The notes under the pieces are model-generated. The model saw nothing but the letters and a program-made list of their open reading frames with translations, made no database searches and was not told where the DNA came from. The position numbers were made by a program, and so were the translations under genes. From Hyphomonadaceae bacterium UBA5336 (GTDB lineage: Bacteria > Pseudomonadota > Alphaproteobacteria > Caulobacterales > Hyphomonadaceae): a stretch of DNA of 64,000 nt. Position 1 is the first letter of the stretch. Each line of letters begins with the position of its first letter. Below, piece by piece: positions 42,499-50,502 of the stretch. The DNA is taken from contig DHQO01000013.1 in NCBI GenBank assembly GCA_002408125.1, positions 37,088-101,087 of the forward strand, read 5' to 3'.

Positions 42499-43251
42499 AT
42501 GAGCAATCAGGAGACCAACGCCGCAGGGCAGATGGGCCTGGCGTCGGGCGCTGGCGCCGCGAGCGAAGGTACCGGCGGGAGCCGGGATCAGCATGCTGGG
42601 CGACCGGGACCTGCCTTTTCGGGCGCTGCGCTGGCGCGGACGGGCTCGCGATGGAGTCTTGCCGTTCCGGCTGCGGTTCTCACCCTAGCGAGCTATTTCG
42701 CCATGAACGGGCTTATCTCGGTAGAGTTCAAAGAGCCGGTTGCCGCTGAGAAGCGTATTCTCGTAGCGGTCACGCCGAGCGAGGATGTGATAGAAACACC
42801 CCGCACCGGTCGCAAGCCACCCGTCCCCCTGGAGGCAGCAGACCAACCCCCGCCGCCGCCGAAACTCACCATGCTCAAGGGCGATATCGGCCTGCCGACG
42901 CCAAATATCCACGGACAGGCGCCGGAACGCCTGGATTTTGGGCGCATCGAATCTCTGGCCATGGATGCCGTTGTCATCAGCGATGTGGATGCTCGCCCGA
43001 TCAGTCCGCCGGCGCCGGTTTATCCGCGCGAGGCCGCCGCGCGCGGCTTGGAAGGCAGCTGCGAAGTGAGTTTCCATGTCAGCATTCGCGGCGAGCCCTT
43101 CAACATTCAGGCGACCTGCACAGACAGAGTATTTGTCCGCTCGGCGGAACAGGCGGTCAGCCGCGTGCGTTTTGCGCCAAAGATCGTCAGAGGTCAGCCG
43201 AGCGAACGTCACAATGTGGTCTATCCCATTGAATATGGTCTGGATGGCTGA
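42499..43251 (+). CDS. tonB: TonB energy transducer (second), with disordered N-terminus
   Basis: A 250-residue paralogue of the first TonB. A Gly/Ala-rich disordered cytoplasmic start (about residues 1-55) precedes the membrane anchor ('SLAVPAAVLTLASYFAM'), then 'PPPPPKLTMLKGDIGLPTPN' and a C-terminal domain closely matching the first ('LEGSCEVSFHVSIRGEPFNI', 'VSRVRFAPKIVRG'). The open frame begins earlier, but the ATG at 42499 has GGGAGG eight bases away. It has its own promoter region with a palindrome, so it is controlled apart from the first tonB. The duplicate is probably devoted to a subset of receptors. Confidence 0.9.
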   Translation: MSNQETNAAGQMGLASGAGAASEGTGGSRDQHAGRPGPAFSGAALARTGSRWSLAVPAAVLTLASYFAMNGLISVEFKEPVAAEKRILVAVTPSEDVIETPRTGRKPPVPLEAADQPPPPPKLTMLKGDIGLPTPNIHGQAPERLDFGRIESLAMDAVVISDVDARPISPPAPVYPREAAARGLEGSCEVSFHVSIRGEPFNIQATCTDRVFVRSAEQAVSRVRFAPKIVRGQPSERHNVVYPIEYGLDG

Positions 43252-43381
43252 GGTGGTTTGACCGTCGATTACCTGTGGGGGCGGCGGTGCACGTCGTCAC
43301 GCGGGCTGATCTTGCTGGTTTGGAATGGCGCTGTTCGGGCTTGGCGCAGGGGAAAAATCGGGGCAGGTGTAGCCAGGCAGG

Positions 43382-43407
43382 CGATTGCGATCCACAAATC
43401 GCAATCG
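43382..43407. promoter_or_regulatory. Inverted repeat between second tonB and TPR gene
   Basis: Perfect 10-bp arms CGATTGCGAT (43382-43391) and ATCGCAATCG (43398-43407) with a 6-base gap. It lacks a uridine tract, so it may be an operator for the TPR gene or a weak terminator. The rest of the 43252-43512 spacer is unremarkable. Confidence 0.4.
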
Positions 43408-43512
43408 TGTAGAAAAAACACCAGTTTCGGCCGCAGAAACGCTTGAATGACTTGCGCGTTTCCGGTTTGTTAAGGCGAGCCGCGCGCGAGCGTGGAAAAG
43501 GAGTGAGACACC

Positions 43513-44901
43513 ATGGCAGTGATATCCAGGATCAAGGGCTTCGTGGCTGCATGCGCCCTGGTCGCGTTCGGCGCGGCGACAGCGGTTGCGCAGGGCTGCG
43601 ACATCACCGAGTTCAGCTCGGGCAACGGGCAGCTTTATCTTGAGGCCGAAAACGCGCTGATGGTGGAGGAAGATGCCGCCACCGCCCTGGCCAAGCTCAA
43701 CCAGCTGCGCAGCAAGGAACTCAATTGCTATGAGGAAGGCGCCGCGCTGCGCCTGTCTGCGGCGGTGAAAGTGCAAACGGGCGACTTTATGGGCGCCGTC
43801 GCCGATCTGGAGGCTGCGATTGCTCGCGGCTATGTCCCGGCCGACCAGGTCGCCACCACCTATTACAACATCGCCCAGCTTTATCTTCAGGAAGAGGATA
43901 TGCCCCAGGCGATCAGCTATATGGAACGCTGGATGAACGCCGGCGGCCAGCCGGATCGCACCCAGAAATGGCAGCTCGCGGTACTCTACCACAAGGCCGA
44001 GGACAACCAGAAAGCCCTGCGCTGGGCCGAGGAAGTGTTCCGTCAGGATGGTCCGAACGCCGCGCGTGAAGTCTATGACTTCCTGATCTTCCTGTATGAC
44101 GAGACCGGACAGCTGGCGAAGAAGGCCCAGCTGCTCGAGCAGCTCCTGCAGCGCAACCCGACCGAGCGCCGTCTCTGGGATGCCATTGCGGGCGACTATT
44201 TCCAGGCCGGCAACCAGCGCCGCGCCTTCGAAGTCCAGAAAGCCATGTATCTCGGCGGCATCCTGCAGACGTCCGACGAGATCATGCGCATCGTGAACTT
44301 CTACAACCAGTTCGACGTGCCCTTTCAGGGCGCCAAGATCCTGGAAAAGGAGATGAATGCCGGGCGCATCGACAAAACCTATGAGCGCCTGGAACTGCTG
44401 GCCAATCTCTATCAGGTGGCCCGTGAGTTCGAACGCGCCATTCCGGTGATCCGCGAAGCGGCCGACCTGCGAAACTCCGGCGAAATGTATGAGCGCCTCG
44501 GCCGCTCCTTCGCTGAGCTGAAAGAGTGGGAGCAAACCGAAAGCGCCCTCACCCAGGCGCTGAATGCCGGCGGCATCAATGATCCCGGCACGGCCTGGAC
44601 GCTGATCGGCCAGTCGCGTTACGAGCGCGGCGATGTCGAGGGCGCCATTGAGGCCTTCCGCAATGCGAACAATCGCGGCGGACGTGGTTGGCTCGACTTC
44701 ATCTCGGCCGAGCGCGCCACTGCGCGGGCCCTGCAATGCTTCGAACTGCGCACGCCCTTCCTGGAGCTCGACAATGAGCGCAAGGCCTGTGACCGCCTGC
44801 GTGTGCTTGGCGACAATATGCCGGAAGCCTGCAGCACGGTGGCCGAGCGCTACCAGGCCGCCCAGTCGGCCTATCAGGAATCCGGCTGCGCCAACAGCTA
44901 G
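43513..44901 (+). CDS. Exported tetratricopeptide-repeat protein of the TonB cluster
   Basis: A 462-residue protein with a signal peptide ending 'ATAVAQG', then repeats of the TPR pattern across most of the length (for example 'ATTYYNIAQLYLQEEDMPQA', 'RLGRSFAELKEWEQTESALT'). Cysteines are few but paired early (C at the mature N-terminus and near residue 75) and late. TPR proteins are regular partners of DUF3450/ExbB/ExbD/TonB clusters and probably hold the apparatus together in the periplasm. GAGTGAGA precedes the ATG. Confidence 0.88.
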   Translation: MAVISRIKGFVAACALVAFGAATAVAQGCDITEFSSGNGQLYLEAENALMVEEDAATALAKLNQLRSKELNCYEEGAALRLSAAVKVQTGDFMGAVADLEAAIARGYVPADQVATTYYNIAQLYLQEEDMPQAISYMERWMNAGGQPDRTQKWQLAVLYHKAEDNQKALRWAEEVFRQDGPNAAREVYDFLIFLYDETGQLAKKAQLLEQLLQRNPTERRLWDAIAGDYFQAGNQRRAFEVQKAMYLGGILQTSDEIMRIVNFYNQFDVPFQGAKILEKEMNAGRIDKTYERLELLANLYQVAREFERAIPVIREAADLRNSGEMYERLGRSFAELKEWEQTESALTQALNAGGINDPGTAWTLIGQSRYERGDVEGAIEAFRNANNRGGRGWLDFISAERATARALQCFELRTPFLELDNERKACDRLRVLGDNMPEACSTVAERYQAAQSAYQESGCANS

Positions 44902-44924
44902 GCCTGTAGACCACACAAGGAACA

Positions 44925-44956
44925 GCGCCCCGGCCATCCCGCTGGGGCGTTTTCTT
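44925..44956 (+). terminator. Rho-independent terminator after the TPR gene
   Basis: CGCCCC (44926-44931) pairs with GGGGCG (44944-44949), followed by TTTTCTTTG. Moderate strength. Confidence 0.65.
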
Positions 44957-45029
44957 TGTAACAATGCCCAGCCTCATGGCGAGCGGAGACGAGCCATGGA
45001 GCGTGAGGTGAAGAACAGCAAGCAGTCTT

Positions 45030-45215
45030 GAGCACGTCTCATGTGACGAGCGCAGCGAGGATACGGAGACAGACAAGGACTCAGCCCTGAGCGCGTCTCA
45101 TGTGACGAGCGCAGCGAGATACGGAGACAGACAAGGACTCAGCCCTGAGCGTGTCTCATGTGACGAGCGCAGCGAGGATACGGAGACAGACAAGGACTCA
45201 GCCCTGAGCGCGATC
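45030..45215 (-). repeat. Tandem array of the ~58 bp dispersed repeat (three units plus partial)
   Basis: Units start at 45030, 45089 and 45147, with periods of 59 and 58 bases; a single base is missing from GAGGATACGG in the second. Each reads GTCTCATGTGACGAGCGCAG, then GATACGGAGACAGACAAGG and ACTCAGCCCTGAGCG. A partial unit follows. It is the reverse complement of the cluster at 2649-2975. All frames are nearly open, giving spurious ORFs. Confidence 0.9.
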
Positions 45216-45335
45216 CATCGCGTAGGGCGAAGCCCGAAGCGGGGGGCAAACAAGCAAGAGCCCGCCCTCGTCCTTCGTCTCCGCTCAGGATCAGGGCTAT
45301 GGACCAGCCTGCGGTCTGATGCTCTGAGTGCCCCC

Positions 45336-46229
45336 ATGACGCCGCTGGTTCACCACCCCGCTTATGACGCCGAAAGCGTGCCGGACGGGCACCGCTTTCC
45401 CATGCGCAAATATTCGCTGGTGGCCGAGCGGCTGCGGGCGGCGGGCCGTGAGTTCCATCAGCCGGAGCTTGCCTCGCGCACGGCGCTCGCCTCGGTGCAC
45501 GATCCGGCCTATGTCGACGCCATTCTGGGGCAGACCCTGGACCGGGTCGGCGCGCGGCGGATCGGGTTCGAGATCACGCCCGCCATCGCCCTGCGCTCGC
45601 GCGCTTCGGTGGGCGGCACGTGCCTGGCAGCCGCACTCGCCATGGAGGCCGGCCGGGCGGTGAACCTTGCCGGCGGGAGCCACCATGCTGACGGGCAGGG
45701 CGGGGCAGGTTTTTGCGTCTTCAACGATGTCGCCGTGGCCGCGCGCCAGTTTCTAGATGAGGGCCGCGCGGCGCGTATCGCCGTTGTGGACCTGGATGTC
45801 CATCAGGGCGACGGCACCGCGCGCATCTTCGCCGACGAGCCGGATATCTACACATTTTCAATGCATTGCGAGACGAACTGGCCGCGCGAAAAACCGCCGT
45901 CGGATTTCGATCTCGGCGTGGCGGCCGGCACCGGGGATGCTGGCTATCTCGCCCTGCTGGCACCCGCCCTGGTGAGGGTGATCGAGGAAGCCCGCCCGGA
46001 TCTGGTCTTCTACAATGCCGGGGTGGATCCGCACCGGGAAGACCGGCTCGGCCTTCTCGATCTCAGCGATTCCGGGCTCTACCGGCGCGACCGTTTGGTG
46101 GCCGAGACCTGCGCCCGAGTCGGCCTGCCGCTCTGCGCGGTGCTCGGCGGCGGCTACAGCAAGGATGCGGGCGCCGTGGCGCGCCGTCACTTGCTCATGG
46201 TCGAGGCTCTGGACGCGGCTTTCGATTGA
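45336..46229 (+). CDS. Histone deacetylase-like amidohydrolase
   Basis: A 297-residue zinc amidohydrolase of the arginase/deacetylase fold (HDAC/acetoin-utilisation AcuC family). Catalytic and metal residues appear in 'LAGGSHHADGQGGAGFCVFN', 'VVDLDVHQGDGTARIF', 'FYNAGVDPHREDRLG' and 'AVLGGGYSKDAG'. It could remove acetyl groups from lysines or polyamines. The frame is open far upstream through the repeat array; the ATG at 45336 is where the family N-terminus ('PLVHHPAYDAESVPDGHRFP') begins. No clear ribosome site. Confidence 0.9.
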   Translation: MTPLVHHPAYDAESVPDGHRFPMRKYSLVAERLRAAGREFHQPELASRTALASVHDPAYVDAILGQTLDRVGARRIGFEITPAIALRSRASVGGTCLAAALAMEAGRAVNLAGGSHHADGQGGAGFCVFNDVAVAARQFLDEGRAARIAVVDLDVHQGDGTARIFADEPDIYTFSMHCETNWPREKPPSDFDLGVAAGTGDAGYLALLAPALVRVIEEARPDLVFYNAGVDPHREDRLGLLDLSDSGLYRRDRLVAETCARVGLPLCAVLGGGYSKDAGAVARRHLLMVEALDAAFD

Positions 46230-46249
46230 AACGCGCGGCCCCTGCGCAC

Positions 46250-46288
46250 GAAAAAAAGGACCCGCCCCTGGAGGTCGGGGGCGGGTCT
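46250..46288 (-). terminator. Terminator after ompW-like gene
   Basis: GACCCGCCCC and GGGGCGGGTC arms (46259-46268 and 46278-46287). On the minus strand it is followed by a run of T (from the A-run at 46251-46257). It ends the OmpW transcript; a second inverted repeat GGCCGGCAG/CTGCCGGCC lies at 46295-46335. Confidence 0.75.
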
Positions 46289-46349
46289 TCAATGGGCCGG
46301 CAGACGGGGGAGGATTGGGACAGTGCCTGCCGGCCGGTTCGCAAAAGGG

Positions 46350-47051
46350 CTAGAACTTGTAGCCGAAGCCGACGCCCACGATCAGTGGATCAATGTCCAC
46401 ATCGGCGTCCACGAGAACCTCGCTGGCCCCGAGCGTTTCGCCGAGCGCGGAGGTGAGATCCACCGTAACATCTGTATTGATCCAGACCTTCTTGACGTCG
46501 AAGTTGAACAGCCAGCCGCCTTCTTCGCCGTCCATGTCATAGTCGAAGCCGACCTGCAGGGCCGGGCCGATGCTCGGATCATAATCGATCGAGTCCGCCA
46601 CCGGGCCTTCATCCTCGTTGAAGAAGAAGGTGGCGTTCACGCCGGCGCCCACATAAGGGGTGAAGTTGGAGCTGTTGTTGAAGTGGTATTGCAGTGTCAG
46701 CGTCGGCGGCAGCAGCCAGACATCGCCGAGGTCCACATCGGCCGGGCCGAAGGCGGTGCCCACGGTGACGCCAGTGGCTTCCACATCGTGGGGCGTAACG
46801 CCGAGGATCAGCTCGGCAGAGATGGCATCGGTGAAGAAATAGGTGATGTCGAGTTCGGGGACATACTGGTCGCCGATCTCCACGTTGCCGGGCAGGCCAG
46901 TGCCGCCGGCGGAAAGATCGCCGCTTTCATCGGGCATGACGCCGATGATACGGGCGCGGACCTGCCAGGGATTGTCGTCAGCCTGTGCGGCGGGCGCCAC
47001 CATGGGCGCGAGGCCGGCAAGCAGAAGAAGGCTGAGTACTGAACGTTTCAC
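46350..47051 (-). CDS. OmpW family outer-membrane protein
   Basis: A 233-residue eight-stranded barrel: signal ('VLSLLLLAGLAPMVAPAAQA'), then 'WQVRARIIGVMPDES' and the OmpW features 'PELDITYFFTDAISAELILG', 'LPPTLTLQYHF' and 'FTPYVGAGVNATFFF', ending in 'VGFGYKF' with terminal Phe. The start is a GTG at 47051 with AGGAGGG seven bases upstream. OmpW barrels let small hydrophobic molecules cross the outer membrane. It is divergent from recQ. Confidence 0.95.
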   Translation of the reverse strand: MKRSVLSLLLLAGLAPMVAPAAQADDNPWQVRARIIGVMPDESGDLSAGGTGLPGNVEIGDQYVPELDITYFFTDAISAELILGVTPHDVEATGVTVGTAFGPADVDLGDVWLLPPTLTLQYHFNNSSNFTPYVGAGVNATFFFNEDEGPVADSIDYDPSIGPALQVGFDYDMDGEEGGWLFNFDVKKVWINTDVTVDLTSALGETLGASEVLVDADVDIDPLIVGVGFGYKF

Positions 47052-47251
47052 GGGGAGACCCTCCTGAAGTGATGGCCTGTTTGTGACACGCCTGACGGGG
47101 CCGAACATTTGCCACGCCGCCGCGCGGTTGCGCGCCGCGCGGCGCGTGCGCCCAGCTCAGTAGTTTCCCTGATTTACCGGCAGTTTCGAGGCGCCCAAAC
47201 TGGGCAATTCCACTTGCCGTGAGACCCCGAGTCCGGCCACACCTTGGCCCC

Positions 47252-49084
47252 ATGTCCACCGCCCCCACATTGAGCCACGCACGCGAACTGCTCTCGCGGA
47301 TTTACGGCTATTCCGCCTTTCGCGGACTGCAGGAAGACGTCATCGCCGACGCCCTTTCCGGGCGGGATGTGCTGGCCATCCTGCCGACCGGGGGCGGCAA
47401 GTCGCTGTGCTACCAGATCCCGATGCTGCTGCGCGAGGGCTGCGGGCTCGTCGTTTCGCCGCTGATCGCGCTGATGGCCGACCAGGTGGATGCGCTGAAG
47501 GCCCTCGGCGTGCGGGCCGAACGGCTCGACAGTTCCATGGCGCCGGAGACGCGCGGCGAGGCGCTGCGGGCCGCTCAGGCCGGCGAGATGGACATGCTTT
47601 ATGTCTCCCCCGAGGCGCTCGCGAGCCGGCTCGGCCAGGCGCTGTCCGGCCTGCCGCTCAGCCTGATTGCCATCGACGAAGCTCACTGTGTCAGCCAGTG
47701 GGGCCATGATTTCCGGCCCGATTACCGCACGCTCGACCGGCTCAAGGCCCAGTTCCCCGGCGTGCCGCGCATGGCCGTCACCGCCACCGCCGACCTGCGC
47801 ACGCGCGAGGACATGCTCGCCCAGCTGGATCTCAGTGATCCCGGCGTGCATGTGGCGAGCTTCGACCGGCCCAATCTGGATCTTGCCGCCGAGCCCAAGG
47901 CGGGCGATCGCGCCGCGCGCATCCTCTCGCTGGTCAAGGCGCGGGCCGGGCGCTCGGGCATCGTCTACGCCGCCACGCGCGACGCGACGGAGAAGCTGGC
48001 AGACGCGCTCAGCCGTGCTGGCCACCCGGCGCTTGCCTATCATGCGGGGCTCGATGGTGACACGCGAGCGACGCGCCAGCGGCGATTCCTGCTGGAGGAT
48101 GGCCTCGTCATGTGCGCCACGGTGGCCTTCGGCATGGGCGTGGACAAGCCCGATGTGCGCTTCGTCATCCATGCCGATCCGCCCAAATCCGTGGAGGCCT
48201 ACTGGCAGGAGGTCGGCCGCGCCGGGCGCGATGGCGAACCGGCCGAAGGCATCGCGCTCTATGGTCCGGCAGACCTGCGCCGCGCGCTCAGCTGGGCGCG
48301 TGAGAGCGAGGCCGAGCCGGCCATCAAGCAGGTGCAGATCGGCAAGGCGCGCCAGCTCTTTGCCTTCCTCAATGGCCGCCAGTGCCGGCGCCAGGCGGTG
48401 CGGGCCTATTTTGGTGAGGAGGGCGCCGAACCCTGCGGGGCCTGCGACAATTGCCTGGATGAAAGCGGGGCGGGCTATGACGCGAGCGAATGGGCGAAGA
48501 TGGCGACGGCGGCGGTGAAACGCACCGGCGAGCGCATCGGGCGCGGGCGGCTGATCAATCATCTGCGCGGCGAGGCCAGGGATGATTTCGACGAATCCAT
48601 GGCCGTGCAGTCGACCTATGGCGTCGGCGAGGCGCTCTCGCAGGCTGGTTGGCGCGCCGTGGTGGATGAGCTGCTGTTCACCGGATATCTCGCCGAAAAG
48701 GGCGACATGCTGCGCCCCGTGATCGGGCTGGGTGACAGTGATGCTGTGCGCGCGCTGTGGAAGGGCGAGGCGGAGGTCCGCCTGAAGGCCGACCCTGCCG
48801 CGCGGCGCGAACGGCGCTCGAAGCGTGCGGCGAAGGGCGGGCTGACGGCGGAGCTGTCGGAGCGCGACCAGGCCCTGTTCGAGGCCCTGCGCGCCTGGCG
48901 GCTGGAAGAGGCGCGGACGCGCGGCGTGCCACCCTATGTCATCTTCCATGACCGCACGCTGGCCGCCATCGCAGCCGAACGCCCCGGCGATATGGACGGC
49001 CTGCGCGGGATTTCCGGCGTCGGGGAGAAGAAAGCCGAACGGTTTGGCGAGGCTGTGCTGGCCTTGGTGGTTGATGCCGCCTAG
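47252..49084 (+). CDS. recQ: ATP-dependent DNA helicase RecQ
   Basis: A 3'-5' helicase of recombination and fork repair, 610 residues. Helicase motifs: Q-motif 'YSAFRGLQEDVI', Walker A 'LPTGGGKSLCYQIP', 'AIDEAHCVSQWGHDFR', 'AVTATADLRTREDM', 'GMGVDKPDVRFVIH' and 'YWQEVGRAGRDGEP'. The RQC zinc ligands are in 'CRRQAVRAYF' and 'PCGACDNC', and a HRDC domain ends the protein ('MDGLRGISGVGEKKAERFGE'). ATG at 47252 follows a short leader; an upstream ATG exists but adds nothing recognisable. Confidence 0.97.
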   Translation: MSTAPTLSHARELLSRIYGYSAFRGLQEDVIADALSGRDVLAILPTGGGKSLCYQIPMLLREGCGLVVSPLIALMADQVDALKALGVRAERLDSSMAPETRGEALRAAQAGEMDMLYVSPEALASRLGQALSGLPLSLIAIDEAHCVSQWGHDFRPDYRTLDRLKAQFPGVPRMAVTATADLRTREDMLAQLDLSDPGVHVASFDRPNLDLAAEPKAGDRAARILSLVKARAGRSGIVYAATRDATEKLADALSRAGHPALAYHAGLDGDTRATRQRRFLLEDGLVMCATVAFGMGVDKPDVRFVIHADPPKSVEAYWQEVGRAGRDGEPAEGIALYGPADLRRALSWARESEAEPAIKQVQIGKARQLFAFLNGRQCRRQAVRAYFGEEGAEPCGACDNCLDESGAGYDASEWAKMATAAVKRTGERIGRGRLINHLRGEARDDFDESMAVQSTYGVGEALSQAGWRAVVDELLFTGYLAEKGDMLRPVIGLGDSDAVRALWKGEAEVRLKADPAARRERRSKRAAKGGLTAELSERDQALFEALRAWRLEEARTRGVPPYVIFHDRTLAAIAAERPGDMDGLRGISGVGEKKAERFGEAVLALVVDAA

Positions 49085-49174
49085 ACTGCCCTTGTCATCG
49101 TGGTGGGACGGGAGATGCAGGCATGCTCAAATGGATACGCTGCGACCTGTCTCAATGCGCAGGGGAGTGAAGCC

Positions 49175-49888
49175 ATGATATTTTCCAAGGAGCATGGATA
49201 TATCTACTTTGAGGTCCCTCACACGGCCAGTGCAACGACCTGGCGAGAGCTTCAGGACATGTATGATGGTGATCCCGGGGTCCGGAGATTGCGCCATCTC
49301 GGTTTCGGCCTGGCTGAAAAGCAGTTGGGCGTGGAGTTTGTCGAGAGCGCCTTCACCTTCTGCACCATGCGTAACCCGCTGGATATTGCTGTCACGCAGT
49401 ATGAGAAGATCCGCACAAACTATAAGAGCGCGCTGACCAATCCCAAAAAATGGAACCGCAATGGCGGCAGTATTGGAGACTGGCGCCTGATTGCTTTCGG
49501 TTATGTCCAGGCCGGCGCAAGCTATGGGGACTTTCTGGAACAGTTTGCAAGTGATGTTGTTGAAAGCATGCTGCCGTGGCGGCACGTCTTCAAACGCAGC
49601 GATTTCGTTATGCGGTATGAGAGGCTGCACGAGGATTTTCCCGAAGCGATCCGGCACATCGGCCTTGAGCCCAAGCGGCCATTGCCGCGCATGAATGTCA
49701 CGACCGGCAAGCGCCATTTTACCGAATACTATGATGCTCACGCGCTGGCCGTCGCGCGTGAGGCCTTCGAACCGTTGCAGGACTTTATCGATTTCGACTG
49801 GCCCGAACCCCATGAGGCTGGGCCAGACTCGGAAAACCCTTCAGCGGTCGTACTTCCAATGCGTCCGAAACAGGCAGAGCGCCCATGA
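49175..49888 (+). CDS. Sulfotransferase-like protein 1
   Basis: A 237-residue protein of the sulfotransferase family (type 2/Gal-3-O-like). The start 'MIFSKEHGYIYFEVPHTASA' puts a loop at the PAPS 5'-phosphate site (T/S-rich, 'HTASATTW' in place of the usual K-T/G-S/T-T), and 'FCTMRNPLDIAVTQYEKI' is the 3'-phosphate site (R-N-P-x-D-x-x-x-S/T). A conserved 'ERLHEDFPEAIRHIGLEP' follows. Substrate unknown. The ATG at 49175 has AGGGGAG nearby. Codon use is less GC-rich than neighbours. The stop overlaps the ATG of its paralogue. Confidence 0.75.
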   Translation: MIFSKEHGYIYFEVPHTASATTWRELQDMYDGDPGVRRLRHLGFGLAEKQLGVEFVESAFTFCTMRNPLDIAVTQYEKIRTNYKSALTNPKKWNRNGGSIGDWRLIAFGYVQAGASYGDFLEQFASDVVESMLPWRHVFKRSDFVMRYERLHEDFPEAIRHIGLEPKRPLPRMNVTTGKRHFTEYYDAHALAVAREAFEPLQDFIDFDWPEPHEAGPDSENPSAVVLPMRPKQAERP

Positions 49889-50499
49889 TCTTTTCCCGCG
49901 AGCATAACTATCTCTTTCTCGAAGTGGCGAACACCGCGTCGACCGCCACCCGGTTCGAACTGATGGAGTTTTATAATGGCCAGGACATCCCGAAAAAACG
50001 CCATGCCTTCATAGGAGAGGCGCGCCGGCAGCTGGGTGACGACTTTGTCGACGGGGCCTTTCGGTTCTGCTGCGTCCGCAACCCGCTCGACATTGTCGTA
50101 ACGCGGTATGAGAAAATCCGAACCAATCACAAGGATATCTTCGGCAGAAAGGTCGGCGGCGTCGCACCCTGGCGCCAAGAGGCCTATGCCTTCACCCAGT
50201 CCGGCGGAAGCTTTGTGGAAACACTGCAGCGTTTCCCGGATCTTTTGAATTTCCAATCCTTCATGCTGGCCCGCCGGTGCAACGCGGTCATGCGGTTTGA
50301 AAACCTCCATGAGGATTTTCCGGCCGTCTTGCGCCAGATCGGAATCGAGCCTGTGCGCCCGCTGCCGCGCGTCAACAGGACTTCGGAGAAGGCGCCTTTC
50401 CAAACCTATTTCGACGAGCGCGCGCTTGAAATCGCCAAGCCGAAGCTCACGGCATTAATGGATGAGTTCGGGTATGACTGGCCGCAGCCGGTCGCCTAA
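49885..50499 (+). CDS. Sulfotransferase-like protein 2
   Basis: A 204-residue paralogue: 'MIFSREHNYLFLEVANTAST' and 'FCCVRNPLDIVVTRYEKI' match the first gene, as do 'ENLHEDFPAVLRQIGIEP' and the C-terminal 'FDERALEIAKPKL'. Its ATG lies inside the preceding stop (ATGA), so the two are translated together and probably act together or on two positions of one substrate. It is followed at once, on the other strand, by the ELM1-like gene. The usual catalytic Lys or His of the P-loop is not obvious in either. Confidence 0.75.
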   Translation: MIFSREHNYLFLEVANTASTATRFELMEFYNGQDIPKKRHAFIGEARRQLGDDFVDGAFRFCCVRNPLDIVVTRYEKIRTNHKDIFGRKVGGVAPWRQEAYAFTQSGGSFVETLQRFPDLLNFQSFMLARRCNAVMRFENLHEDFPAVLRQIGIEPVRPLPRVNRTSEKAPFQTYFDERALEIAKPKLTALMDEFGYDWPQPVA

Positions 50500-50502
50500 G
50501 GC

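Noticed and set aside
45030..45215. Possible CRISPR array (regular ~58 bp periodicity)
   Set aside because: The repeats are contiguous without distinct spacers, the unit is degenerate elsewhere in the window, and no cas gene is present.
45102..45335. N-terminal extension of the histone deacetylase-like gene
   Set aside because: It is only the tandem repeat read in frame; the protein family begins at the ATG at 45336.
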